A stretch of DNA of 18,384 nt from JBFJVZ01 sp041623895 (lineage in GTDB: Bacteria > Planctomycetota > Planctomycetia > Pirellulales > Pirellulaceae), in assembly GCA_041623895.1 (NCBI GenBank), contig JBFJVZ010000106.1:1-18384 (forward strand). Reading direction: 5' to 3'. The notes below the pieces were generated by a model, which had not been told where the DNA came from, made no database searches, and saw only the letters and a list, made by a program, of their open reading frames with translations. Of the stretch, positions 8,055 to 16,068 are shown piece by piece. A program made the position numbers and the translations under genes. Within the stretch, counting starts at the first letter, position 1; each line of letters begins with the position of its first letter.

Positions 8055-9109
8055 GTGATCCAAATAACAAACTGGCTCTCGTCACCGGTGCATCTGGCTT
8101 CGTCGGAAATAACGTCGTGCGACAGCTGCTTGCCGCAGGGCGACGGGTCCGGGCATTGGCCGGCAGCAATCGGCTTTCGCTCCGCGGTCTGGATATCGAA
8201 ATCGTCGAAGCTGATGTGCGCTGCGTCGCTGACCTTGAGCGGGCGGTGCAGGATGTGGATGTGGTCTATCATTTGGCCGGGCTTGTCCCCTTGGACAGTT
8301 CACCTAAAACTCAAACGCTGTTGCATGAAATCAACGTTGTCGGAACCAAAAATGTTGTCCAGTCCTGTTTGAAATCGGATGTTAGACGGCTGGTACATTG
8401 CAGCTCCATTCATGCGCTATCGCATTTGCCTGGAGACCAGCCGATTGATGAGACGCGGGGACCAGCAAAAGACCTTCGCTATCACCGGCCGTATGATTTG
8501 TCCAAAGCGTGTGGCGAAACAGAAGTGCTGACAGCTGTTGAAAACGGGCTAGACGCAGTCATTATCAATCCCGTTGGAATCTTGGGGCCCAATGATTTCA
8601 GGCCATCGCCCTCGGGGCTGATGCTTTGGCAGCTGGCCAATCGACAGCTGCCGGGGCTGGTGCAAACGGGATATCACTGGATTGACGTCCGCGATGTTGC
8701 CCAAGCAGCGTTGCTTGCCGAAGAACATGGTCGGACGGGGGAGCGTTATATCCTGTCCGGCGAATTCGTTTCCTTTTACCAGCTGGCTCAGTGGGTTTAC
8801 GAAGAGACAGGCGCAAGGCCGCCACTCCTGAACGCACCAGTTTGGTTGGCTCGAGGAATAGCGCCGTTTGTTGCCTGGTTCAGCCGCTTGACCGGAGTTT
8901 CTCCCTTGTTCACGCCGGATACAATCAAGGTCGTCGCTTTCCAAAACGATGTGCAAACCAGCAAAGCTCGAGATGAATTGGGACTGCAGCCACGCCCCAT
9001 GGAAACGGCCGTCAAAGAGTCGGTGCGTTGGTTGCAGAAACTGATGCGCGAACGACGGAAAGAAACAGGTTCGACACACCCGAACGCCAAGCGGAACATT
9101 TATGAATAA
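8051..9109 (+). CDS. NAD(P)-dependent extended SDR, 3-beta-hydroxysteroid dehydrogenase-like
   Basis: A 352-residue extended short-chain dehydrogenase. The Rossmann motif is TGASGFVG (12-19: G13xxG16xxG19), followed by DV at the adenine-contact region, the HLAG core motif, Ser118/Ser119 and the catalytic pair Tyr148/Lys152 in YDLSK. IINPVGILGPND and the C-terminal TSKARDELGLQPRPMETAVKES pattern place it in the dihydroflavonol 4-reductase / 3-beta-HSD / sterol C4-decarboxylase group, which oxidises a hydroxyl on a ring using NAD(P)+. The family is broad and includes sugar epimerases such as HpnA, so the substrate cannot be read from this gene alone. It overlaps the downstream sterol methyltransferase-like gene by 8 nt and converges with a steroid 5-alpha-reductase homologue. 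That context is what favours a sterol or other polycyclic isoprenoid alcohol. The start is fixed by the normal distance to the Gly motif; no own SD is evident. Confidence 0.85.
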   Translation: MSDPNNKLALVTGASGFVGNNVVRQLLAAGRRVRALAGSNRLSLRGLDIEIVEADVRCVADLERAVQDVDVVYHLAGLVPLDSSPKTQTLLHEINVVGTKNVVQSCLKSDVRRLVHCSSIHALSHLPGDQPIDETRGPAKDLRYHRPYDLSKACGETEVLTAVENGLDAVIINPVGILGPNDFRPSPSGLMLWQLANRQLPGLVQTGYHWIDVRDVAQAALLAEEHGRTGERYILSGEFVSFYQLAQWVYEETGARPPLLNAPVWLARGIAPFVAWFSRLTGVSPLFTPDTIKVVAFQNDVQTSKARDELGLQPRPMETAVKESVRWLQKLMRERRKETGSTHPNAKRNIYE

Positions 9110-10169
9110 GCTCCAACAGCTGAACGAGTCCACGAGATCGCGGGAGAGGGAATCGAACAAGAACGGCCATTCAAAAAGCAATAGCCTCGTCGGGAATTAC
9201 CTGAAACTGTTTCGCGAGTTCCGTCGCAATGATCTGGTTGGTTTTTGCGAAAAACACGACGAATTGTATCGAGAGGCGAAAGCAACAGGCGACCACATCC
9301 CGGTAACCCGGCACTATTACGGGTTAATGGCCAGTCTGATTGCAACCTATTACGGCGACGGATGGCACTTCTGTCCGCCTCAGCACAAGGGACAATGCCG
9401 CGCTGATGCCAACCTGGATTTGTATCGCCGGTTGGCTTGTATCCTGGAGCTTGAACCAGGCAAAACATCACTCGATGTTGGCTGTGGTGTCGGCGGCATG
9501 ATGCGAATGATTGCTCGCGAAACGGGCGCGAATCTTACCGGCATTACGTTGGGCGAAAACGAAGTTGACGAAGGTAACCGCCTGGCGCAACAAGACGACA
9601 TTCAAGACATCTGTCGCCTGGTTCAGGGGGACAGCCAGGCGATGCCATTCGACGACCAAACTTTTGATGCGGCTTATGCCGTATATGCACTCAAGTATTA
9701 CCCGACGCTGGACCGAGTGCTCTCGGAAATTCATCGCGTTTTGAAAGCGGGCGGGCGGTTTGTCGCTTACTGTTTGTGCAAGTCCAACTCATATTTGGAC
9801 TCCAACCCCCAACACAAACAAGTCCTCTCGCAATTCGAATACTCAACAGCGATGCCTTCATTGCATTCAGTGCAAAGCATGATCGCGGCTGCCGAGAAAG
9901 TTGGATTTGAGTGTTCAGCCAGCGTGGACATCTCCCGGCGTGATTTGACCTGGTATTCGTACTGGGTACAAAATCCAATCATGCCCTGGGTTGTCTCATC
10001 TCGTTTGATTTATGGTTTAACGCGCGGGGCCGAGGCGATCCGGATTTTGCCGCGCGGTTTTACTCGCTTTAATGACACGTTTCTGGCCGGCACCCTCCGC
10101 CACATCATTCGCGGCGGACGAATGGGAATCCTTACCGGGTCGGCGCTGATGACTTTCGAGAAGAAATAG
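9102..10169 (+). CDS. Sterol C-24 methyltransferase-like SAM enzyme
   Basis: A 355-residue class I SAM-dependent methyltransferase. Visible in order are an amphipathic N-terminus, the HYYG segment at 71-74 followed by YYGDGWHF (the aromatic region before motif I in SMTs), motif I LDVGCGVGG at 124-132, the post-I MPFDDQTFDAAYAVYALKY region, and EIHRVLKAGGRFVAY. The last ~70 residues (LPRGFTRFNDTFLAGTLRHI, RGGRMGILTGS, MTFEKK) match the layout of the SMT C-terminal domain, which ordinary UbiE/tocopherol methyltransferases lack. Family members methylate C-24 of the sterol side chain. Its ATG lies inside the end of the SDR gene (8-nt overlap, GGAA 6 nt upstream), so the two are almost certainly co-transcribed and coupled. 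Side-chain-methylating SMT homologues are known from some uncultured bacteria. Here the substrate is inferred only. Confidence 0.84.
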   Translation: MNKLQQLNESTRSRERESNKNGHSKSNSLVGNYLKLFREFRRNDLVGFCEKHDELYREAKATGDHIPVTRHYYGLMASLIATYYGDGWHFCPPQHKGQCRADANLDLYRRLACILELEPGKTSLDVGCGVGGMMRMIARETGANLTGITLGENEVDEGNRLAQQDDIQDICRLVQGDSQAMPFDDQTFDAAYAVYALKYYPTLDRVLSEIHRVLKAGGRFVAYCLCKSNSYLDSNPQHKQVLSQFEYSTAMPSLHSVQSMIAAAEKVGFECSASVDISRRDLTWYSYWVQNPIMPWVVSSRLIYGLTRGAEAIRILPRGFTRFNDTFLAGTLRHIIRGGRMGILTGSALMTFEKK

Positions 10170-10193
10170 CCGACAAACGGAGACGAATCGCTT

Positions 10194-10997
10194 TCACAAC
10201 AGACCGGGAAAAATAGCTTTTCGCTCCGACGGATATTCATCAAGGTTCTGTTGGTACCAGCGATGGTGTGCGAGGGCCCGCGGCACCAAGTTGGCGAAAG
10301 TCCAAACCGCAAAGGAAAGAGCTGCCAGGTTCCAACACATGACCGCCCATCCAGTCCATTGGACAATCTCGCCCAGGAAGTTCGGACAGGAGATCTTGTC
10401 GAACAAGCGGCCTTGAGGAATGCGGTATCCTGTTTCACCATGTTTGCGAAGATTCAACAGAGTGTCGTCGGCCTTCAGATTGACAGCGACGCCGGTTGCG
10501 AACAGCATGAGGCCGATCCAAAACACCGGTTGTGAAAACCAGCTTGAAGTGTATTTCAGTCCCAGGCTGGAAAGCGCAACACCATTCAAATAACCGTTGA
10601 CTATCTGAAAGAAGAAAGCCATCGCGATCACCAGCACCGGCATCTGCTTGCCGCGCGTGCGAATTCGAATCGGGTAAATCACGCCGCGATGCAGGTAGTG
10701 GACCATCCACAGGCCCCACAAGAACCAGGCTGCGGGCGTTCCCGCGTGAACACCCGAGAAAAACACCCAACTGAAAAACCAGATCGCGGGAGACTCCATC
10801 AGGATCCAGCCCAGGCGGTTAGCAAACTGCGGCCCGAATTTTTGTGATGCGTGCCGCCCAAAAGGTGCTGTTACAAACAGCGTCAGTGGCAACACACCAA
10901 CACCAATTGCGATCCAAATGATGGCAACAATGTTGAAAGAATGAGCGTCGATGAGCTGGGGATTGAGTAAAACCAAAAGATAAACATGGGTTGGCAT
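10194..10997 (-). CDS. Steroid 5-alpha-reductase (3-oxo-5-alpha-steroid 4-dehydrogenase) homologue
   Basis: A 267-residue integral membrane protein with about six to seven hydrophobic segments, close to the human SRD5A1/2 length of 254-259. Conserved features match the family. Glu68 in LMESPA corresponds to the 3-keto-contacting Glu57 of SRD5A2. Tyr101 and Arg104 in HYLHRGVIYP correspond to Tyr91/Arg94. The C-terminal NADPH region contains LRKHGE (183-188), YRIPQGRLF (191-199), NFLGE (206-210) and HHRWY (244-248), and the end is EYPSERKAIFPGLL. The family reduces the delta-4 double bond of 3-oxo-delta-4 steroids with NADPH. It is convergent with the methyltransferase gene (24 nt between stops). 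No clear SD precedes the ATG. The identification as a family member is strong; the true substrate is not known. Confidence 0.9.
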   Translation of the reverse strand: MPTHVYLLVLLNPQLIDAHSFNIVAIIWIAIGVGVLPLTLFVTAPFGRHASQKFGPQFANRLGWILMESPAIWFFSWVFFSGVHAGTPAAWFLWGLWMVHYLHRGVIYPIRIRTRGKQMPVLVIAMAFFFQIVNGYLNGVALSSLGLKYTSSWFSQPVFWIGLMLFATGVAVNLKADDTLLNLRKHGETGYRIPQGRLFDKISCPNFLGEIVQWTGWAVMCWNLAALSFAVWTFANLVPRALAHHRWYQQNLDEYPSERKAIFPGLL

Positions 10998-11160
10998 GAA
11001 TGTTGATTAGCCGACCAGGCGGCGGAATTCAAGCTTGTCTTTCGCAAAGTTAACAGCAGTGTTCCACTTCAATACCTGATGCTCGCGGCGCCGGACCCCC
11101 CGGAAGCCGGGCAACGTCCAAGGCAAGAATCTCAATAGTCTCCTGCTGCCGAACGATTCG
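10998..11160 (-). other. Spacer between the lactonase and 5-alpha-reductase genes
   Basis: 163 nt without a supported gene. It holds an 8-bp palindrome CGGCGCCG (11086-11093) and a short GC hairpin CCCGG-AAG-CCGGG (11099-11111) about 50-60 nt beyond the lactonase stop, which could mark its transcript end. The remaining ~85 nt could carry the promoter of the reductase gene; no clear -35/-10 pair was recognised. Confidence 0.35.
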
Positions 11161-12465
11161 CTATTTCTCCGAGCGTTCGTCTGCTTCGGCAGCTTCCAGG
11201 TCGAGGAAGACGATGCTGGATGGATTGCCGACTGCGGTGTAGTGTCCGGTGAAGTCGAGGCCGCCGGATTCGCGGTTCACTTTGAAAACCGTAACGTTGT
11301 CGGCGCGTTGATTGCAACTGTAGAGAAATCGACCCGTCGGGTCGAAATTGAAACTGCGCGGATAGTTCCCGCGGGTCCATTCATTTCCCACCTGTGTGAG
11401 TTCGCCACGGCTGCCCAGCGAAAAAATTCCGATGCTGTCGTGCAGCCGATTGCCCGCGTACACAAATCTTCCGTCGCTGGAAACCAAAATCTCCGAACAA
11501 AAATTACTACCCGCAAATCCGCTTGGTAGCGATGAGACCGTTTGGCGTGCGGACAAGCGTCCCGATTTGGCATCGTAGTCAAACAACACAATCGTCGAGC
11601 CTTCTTCTTGAATGGAATACAGCCAACGACCATTGTGGTGAAAGTGAAAATGCCGCGGACCGTCTCCCGCTGGTAAGGAAACGCCAGGCGGTTCATTCGG
11701 TGTCAATGTGCCCGCCTGATCATCGAACTTCCAGACAAAGATTTTGTCGAGTCCTAAATCGACATGCAGCACGAAGCGTCCGGATCGATCGGCTTGGATC
11801 ATGTGCGCGTGGGTCCGATCATGCCCGCTAAAAGCAAAGCTGCCTGGAGGAGCATGGGTTGCCCTGGTGGGGCCAATCTTACCGGTATCGTGCTTGACAT
11901 CCGTGGCCTTGCTCAACCGACCATCGGGCAGAATCGGCAGCACCGCGACAGAGCCGCCAAAATAGTTGGCCACCAGTAGGAATCGTCCAGACGGATGGAT
12001 ACTGACATAGGTCGGACCGTCTCCACCTGAGGAGACAGTATTCAGCAACGTCAGATGTCCGTCTGCCCGGTCAATGGAAAACGCACTGACCGTCCCTTCC
12101 TTGGCTTCCCCCACGCGATCGGTTTCGTTGCTGGAATAGAGTCGAGTACCGGTCGCGTTGACAACCAGGCAACTCGGACTGGTTCCCATCTCGTGAACGC
12201 CGGCGGGCACCATTGCCCCCGTGTCGCGATTTACCTGGAAAAGATGGATGCCGCGACCGTTGCCAGGCGGCAGATCCACTTGCGTTGGCAAGACATCGCC
12301 AAGCGGAGAACTGAAGGTGCCAACATAAGCCATCAACGGCCCAGTCGAGGAAGACTTGAGTTCATTGGATTGCGCATGAAGCACTCCGCCGATCAGCCAA
12401 GTTGTCCCCGCGAGCGCGACCAAATTCTTCAATAACGTACGTCGAGATGGGGCAAGTGAAGTCAT
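11161..12465 (-). CDS. Tat-exported lactonase-family seven-bladed beta-propeller
   Basis: A 434-residue protein of the YbhE/Pgl-type lactonase family. In the cytosolic members it hydrolyses 6-phosphogluconolactone. The N-terminus SRRTLLKNLVALAG (Arg8-Arg9) followed by a hydrophobic stretch and LHA at 29-31 is a twin-arginine signal, so this protein acts in the periplasm or outside. Export makes a pentose-phosphate role unlikely. Repeated blade motifs are visible: YVSIHPSGRFLLVANYFGGS, MIQADRSGRFVLHVD, GPRHFHFHHNGRWLYSIQE, LVSSDGRFVYAGNRLHDSI and YPRSFNFDPTGRFLYSCNQR. The His/Arg-containing GPRHFHFHHNGR blade resembles the putative active-site region of the family. It lies 128 nt downstream of asnB on the same strand and may share its transcript. 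Such Tat-exported copies are, from memory, common in planctomycetes. The real lactone or non-enzymatic ligand is unknown. Confidence 0.85.
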   Translation of the reverse strand: MTSLAPSRRTLLKNLVALAGTTWLIGGVLHAQSNELKSSSTGPLMAYVGTFSSPLGDVLPTQVDLPPGNGRGIHLFQVNRDTGAMVPAGVHEMGTSPSCLVVNATGTRLYSSNETDRVGEAKEGTVSAFSIDRADGHLTLLNTVSSGGDGPTYVSIHPSGRFLLVANYFGGSVAVLPILPDGRLSKATDVKHDTGKIGPTRATHAPPGSFAFSGHDRTHAHMIQADRSGRFVLHVDLGLDKIFVWKFDDQAGTLTPNEPPGVSLPAGDGPRHFHFHHNGRWLYSIQEEGSTIVLFDYDAKSGRLSARQTVSSLPSGFAGSNFCSEILVSSDGRFVYAGNRLHDSIGIFSLGSRGELTQVGNEWTRGNYPRSFNFDPTGRFLYSCNQRADNVTVFKVNRESGGLDFTGHYTAVGNPSSIVFLDLEAAEADERSEK

Positions 12466-12593
12466 GGCGAGATACAGGCGTGAGGGTCAATTGGTGACTG
12501 GGGATCACCTGGTCAAATCAGGGAGCAATGGAATTGTTTCGTCGTGGCTGGCGTACGAAAACATCTCTCCATGTGGCAATTTATGCGAAGTCT
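12466..12593 (-). other. Spacer between asnB and the lactonase gene
   Basis: 128 nt with no supported gene. A short inverted repeat GGTGA (12493-12497) / TCACC (12505-12509) with a 7-nt loop lies within 45 nt of the lactonase start. It is flanked on both sides by GGTCAA (12485-12490 and 12511-12516), giving a repeat-within-repeat arrangement that could be a regulator binding site. No sure promoter or terminator was seen. Confidence 0.3.
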
Positions 12594-14501
12594 TTACGTC
12601 CAGCGTCTGAGCCACTTTTCCAGGATCAGCAAATTCCATAGACGATAGCCGTGATTGTGCTGGTTAGCCTCGTGCGAACTGACAAGTTCCTCGACCGCCT
12701 GGCGGCGAAAGTAGGGTGCGATTCTGGCGTCATCAGCAAGCAACGTGTCATGCACCATCGGTTTCAGTTCATTGCGGAACCAGCCGGCGATCGGAATGCC
12801 GAATCCCATTTTTTGTCTGGTGAAGATCGATTTGGGAATCATCGACCCAAACGCGTCCCGCAAAATCAGTTTGCCGCGGCGACTGCTGAATTTCAGCTTC
12901 GCCGGCAGAGTTGCCGCGAATTCTACCACGCGATAATCCAGCAGCGGTTGGCGGACTTCCAGGCTATGGGCCATCGAGGCGATGTCGACTTTGGTGCACA
13001 AGTCGCAGGGCAAATACGACAAGATGTCGCTGATCGATGCCCGCGTGACGATATCGCGGCCGGAACTGCGCTGCCAAACCGAATCAAGAAACTCGAACGG
13101 ATCCTCGCCCGGCAACTGCTGGACGAATTCATCGGTGTAAAGCTTCGCCCGCAAATGCTCGGGAAAGATCTGCAGCCAGTTCAAGTAACGCCGGGCGGTC
13201 GGCTGACCAAGCGCCTCCAAGAAACGCTTGCCGCGGCGCACCAGTGACCGTTGGCGGTCCGAATCCGGCAACTTTTGCACGAGGCCAATGCCCGGCATTT
13301 TATGAAGGGGAAACAGCCGTTGCAGCCAGCGACTCGCCCACAGCGCACGGTAGCGGTCGTAACCGGCAAACAATTCATCACCGCCGTCGCCCGAGAGAGC
13401 GACCGTGACTTCTTTACGCGTCAGTTCCGACAAGTACCATGTCGGTACCGCTGATGAGTCACCGAACGGTTCGTCGTAATGCCACACCAGTTTGTCAATC
13501 ACATCCACGCCGCTGGGAGAAACCTCAAAGCGTTGATGTTGCGTCCCCAGGTGCTTGGCCACCTGCGCCGCGTAAGCCGTCTCGTCGAAATCAGAAACGG
13601 GAAAGCCGATGCTGAACGTGCGGACCGGTTGGTCCGACAGCGACTGCGCGATCGCCGTGATCAGCGACGAATCGATACCGCCGGACAGAAATGATCCCAG
13701 CGGCACGTCACTTTGCATCCGTAAACGCACCGAATCGGTCAGCAACTCGCGGAGCCGCTGACAGGCCTCCGGCTTGCTGATCGGCCGCTCGATCGTGGGG
13801 TCAAAATCCCAGTAGCGGTGAACCGTGATCTCGCCGTTTTCAAAAACCGCAAAGTGACCGGGGGCGAGTTTGCGGACACCTTTCCAAATCGTGCCCGGAT
13901 GCGGGATGTATTGATAAGTCAGGAATTCATCGATCGCCGCCGGGTCGATCTCGTTGCAGATTCCGTTGACGGCCGCGATCGATTTCAGCTCGCTGCCAAA
14001 CACCAGCCGCTTGTCTTTGACGGCGTAGTACAACGGTTTTTGACCAATCCGATCGCGCGCCAGGACCAGGCGATGTCGGCGCGAATCCCAGATCGCGATC
14101 GCGAACATGCCATTGAGCTGCGAGAAGCAGTCGGTTCCGGCATCTTCGTAGAGGTGAATGATTGATTCGCCGTCCCCGTGTGTCGCGAACCGGTGGCCGC
14201 TGCCTTCCAACCGCCGGCGGAGAGTCTGGTAGTTGTAGATCTCGCCATTGAAGACCATCTGCACGCTACCGTCTTCGTTGCCCATCGGTTGGCGAGCACC
14301 TTCCAAGTCAATGATGCTCAAACGCCGAAAGCCCAGCGCTACGCCGACGGCATGTCCATAAGCATCACGGTGATCCGAAGCAAACCAGCTGTTGGCATCA
14401 TCGGGACCACGATGCGCGATCGAATCGGTCATCTTGGCCAGCGTCTGGGCATCAATCGCCTGCCGCTGCTCTCGCCAAACTGCTCCGGTGATCCCGCACA
14501 T
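12594..14501 (-). CDS. asnB: Glutamine-hydrolysing asparagine synthase (AsnB type)
   Basis: A 635-residue two-domain enzyme that forms asparagine (or another amide) from aspartate, glutamine and ATP. Cys2 of MCGITGAVW is the Ntn glutaminase nucleophile, exposed after Met removal. FRRLSIIDLEG, FNGEIYNY and HGDGESIIHLYED complete the glutaminase half, and ARDRIGQKPLYY links to the synthetase. The synthetase half has the PP-loop SGGIDSS at 273-279, SIGFPVSDFDET, and ALSGDGGDELFAGYDRY. Length and sequence fit the bacterial AsnB group of about 610-650 residues, which also includes amidotransferases linked to exopolysaccharide/exosortase loci. No glycosyltransferase or exosortase gene is in the window, so amino-acid synthesis is the simplest reading. 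It is transcribed divergently from the serine hydrolase gene at 14691. Confidence 0.92.
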   Translation of the reverse strand: MCGITGAVWREQRQAIDAQTLAKMTDSIAHRGPDDANSWFASDHRDAYGHAVGVALGFRRLSIIDLEGARQPMGNEDGSVQMVFNGEIYNYQTLRRRLEGSGHRFATHGDGESIIHLYEDAGTDCFSQLNGMFAIAIWDSRRHRLVLARDRIGQKPLYYAVKDKRLVFGSELKSIAAVNGICNEIDPAAIDEFLTYQYIPHPGTIWKGVRKLAPGHFAVFENGEITVHRYWDFDPTIERPISKPEACQRLRELLTDSVRLRMQSDVPLGSFLSGGIDSSLITAIAQSLSDQPVRTFSIGFPVSDFDETAYAAQVAKHLGTQHQRFEVSPSGVDVIDKLVWHYDEPFGDSSAVPTWYLSELTRKEVTVALSGDGGDELFAGYDRYRALWASRWLQRLFPLHKMPGIGLVQKLPDSDRQRSLVRRGKRFLEALGQPTARRYLNWLQIFPEHLRAKLYTDEFVQQLPGEDPFEFLDSVWQRSSGRDIVTRASISDILSYLPCDLCTKVDIASMAHSLEVRQPLLDYRVVEFAATLPAKLKFSSRRGKLILRDAFGSMIPKSIFTRQKMGFGIPIAGWFRNELKPMVHDTLLADDARIAPYFRRQAVEELVSSHEANQHNHGYRLWNLLILEKWLRRWT

Positions 14502-14520
14502 GGTGGTTTTGGTTCCTGTT

Positions 14521-14566
14521 GGTCAGCGATGTAGCCCGCGACGTCCGCGATGGAGTCGCGGTGACC
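14521..14566. repeat. Strong palindromic element between divergent genes
   Basis: GGTCA (14521-14525) and TGACC (14562-14566) enclose CGCGAC (14537-14542) / GTCGCG (14555-14560). Inside those, TCC (14544-14546) pairs with GGA (14552-14554), leaving a 5-nt loop. The GTAGCCCGCGACGTCC core resembles a dispersed intergenic repeat I associate with Pirellula-group genomes (memory, unverified). It starts 20 nt upstream of the asnB ATG and about 125 nt before the hydrolase ATG, so it could also influence asnB translation or act as an operator. Confidence 0.45.
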
Positions 14567-14680
14567 TTGCCGACGGCACACGGCATATGCCTGCTACTTT
14601 GACGTGACCACGAGTATACATGCGCCCCGAATCAACAGATATCGTGCCACAGACGTTACACTGGGGGTTGCACTGAACTT

Positions 14681-14684
14681 GGAG
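14681..14684 (+). promoter_or_regulatory. Ribosome binding site deciding the serine hydrolase start
   Basis: GGAG sits 6 nt before the ATG at 14691. That ATG opens directly into a textbook signal peptide. The longer reading from the GTG at 14604 would place 29 polar residues in front of it, so 14691 is preferred. Confidence 0.65.
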
Positions 14685-14690
14685 TTGATC

Positions 14691-16064
14691 ATGCGAATCC
14701 TGCCGCCATTATTGCTGCTGCTATTGCCGGTTTCGATTGCGGTCGCCGATCCGTCGATTTCGCATGAGGAAAAGATCAAAAAGCATTTGCAGCCATACTT
14801 GGATGCGGAAATCTTCAATGCAGTCTCGATTGGCGTCATTCACCGTGATCGGACATGGATTGGTCATTTTGGCAAGCTTTCGGATGAACAGCCCAGTCCG
14901 CCAAACGGTCGGTCGATCTATGAAATTGGCTCGGTCAGCAAAGTCTTCACCGGGCTGTTGTTAGCTAACGCGGTCCAAAGCGGCCAACTCAAGCTGGATC
15001 AGCCGATCGCTTCGTTGATGAAGGAACTACGGGAAACAAATCAGCAAGTCGGTCAATCGATCACGCTGCTGCATCTGGCGACACACAACTCCGGCTTGCC
15101 GCGAATGCCCGATAACTGGAATCCTGCCGACATCAATAATCCCTATGCTGATTACCGCCGTGAACAATTGACCGCATTCATGGCCAACGTCAAACCGGCG
15201 AACAAACCAAACGAAGCAACGCTCTACTCCAACGTGGGATTCGGGTTGTTAGGTGATCTGCTATCCGCCAAGTCAGGGACAAGTTACGAGCAGGTACTGA
15301 AGCAAACCGTCAGCGGCCCGCTGCACATGCGAGACACGACGATCACGCTGGATGAAGGGCAACGCCGCCGCGTTGCACCGCCGCACAATTTGGCCCTGCA
15401 GCGGGAAAACATGTGGGAATTTGATGCCTTGGTCGGCGCGGGTGGCATTCGTAGCACGGTGCCCGACATGCTCAAGTTCATCAAGGCGAATCTTCAGCCT
15501 CCGGACACAGAACTTGGCAAAGCGATCGATCTGGCCTGGCAACAGCATGTGGCTCCGCGTGGCGGGCAATTCGCCATGGGTTTGGGTTGGCATCTCGCGC
15601 GCGATGGAAGCACTCGTTGGCACAATGGACAAACCGGCGGTTACCACAGTGCGGTCTTCATCAGTCGTCCTCTGAAATCGGGCGTCGTCGTGCTATCGAA
15701 TACGGCTACCGGCCAGGTCGATCGGCTTGCGGAATCGATCATTCAAATTCTGGCGGGAATGGATGTGAGACCTCCCGATTTCGACGAAGGCAAGAAAATT
15801 GACATCAAGACCATGAAACGCCTGGTCGGCAAATACACGCTCTTTCCCAACTTTGTGCTCACGGTAAGCCTGCAAGGAGATCGTCTGATCGTTCAAGCCA
15901 CCAATCAACCAGCGCTGCGAGTTTATCCCGAAAGCGAAACTCGTTGGAAGTATCGTGAGGTTGAGGCAGAAATTAGATTTGAACTGCCCGATCAGGGTCC
16001 AGCCGAATCATTGACGCTTCACCAAAATGGCCGGCAGATCCGCGGGCCTCGAGCGAAAGACTGA
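14691..16064 (+). CDS. Exported class C beta-lactamase-fold serine hydrolase
   Basis: 457 residues. The N-terminus MRILPPLLLLLLPVSIAVA is a Sec signal with a likely cut after Ala19, so the enzyme acts in the periplasm. The penicillin-binding/beta-lactamase catalytic set is intact: Ser81-Val-Ser-Lys84 (SxxK, nucleophile and base), Tyr179-Ser-Asn181 (YxN), and His311-Asn-Gly313 (HxG, replacing KTG). This is the arrangement of AmpC, AmpH and DD-peptidase/esterase relatives. After about residue 360 there is a C-terminal beta-rich segment (RLVGKYTLFPNFVLTVSL) typical of the DUF3471-like tails of this family. The gene is followed after 4 nt by a membrane-protein gene, which suggests an operon. It could be a peptidoglycan or D-amino-acid peptidase, an esterase, or a beta-lactamase; sequence alone does not decide. 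The frame is open upstream to a GTG at 14604, judged untranslated. Confidence 0.88.
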   Translation: MRILPPLLLLLLPVSIAVADPSISHEEKIKKHLQPYLDAEIFNAVSIGVIHRDRTWIGHFGKLSDEQPSPPNGRSIYEIGSVSKVFTGLLLANAVQSGQLKLDQPIASLMKELRETNQQVGQSITLLHLATHNSGLPRMPDNWNPADINNPYADYRREQLTAFMANVKPANKPNEATLYSNVGFGLLGDLLSAKSGTSYEQVLKQTVSGPLHMRDTTITLDEGQRRRVAPPHNLALQRENMWEFDALVGAGGIRSTVPDMLKFIKANLQPPDTELGKAIDLAWQQHVAPRGGQFAMGLGWHLARDGSTRWHNGQTGGYHSAVFISRPLKSGVVVLSNTATGQVDRLAESIIQILAGMDVRPPDFDEGKKIDIKTMKRLVGKYTLFPNFVLTVSLQGDRLIVQATNQPALRVYPESETRWKYREVEAEIRFELPDQGPAESLTLHQNGRQIRGPRAKD

Positions 16065-16068
16065 CGAC

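Noticed and set aside
12594..14501. Exosortase-system amidotransferase instead of asparagine synthase
   Set aside because: Sequence alone cannot exclude it, but no exosortase, glycosyltransferase or polysaccharide gene is in the window.
14600..14624. Promoter TTGACG ... TATACA upstream of the serine hydrolase
   Set aside because: The two hexamers are only about 10 nt apart, far from the 16-18 nt needed for a sigma-70 promoter.
14604..14690. GTG start of the serine hydrolase at 14604
   Set aside because: It would put a polar 29-residue stretch ahead of a perfect signal peptide, while the ATG at 14691 has its own GGAG at proper spacing.
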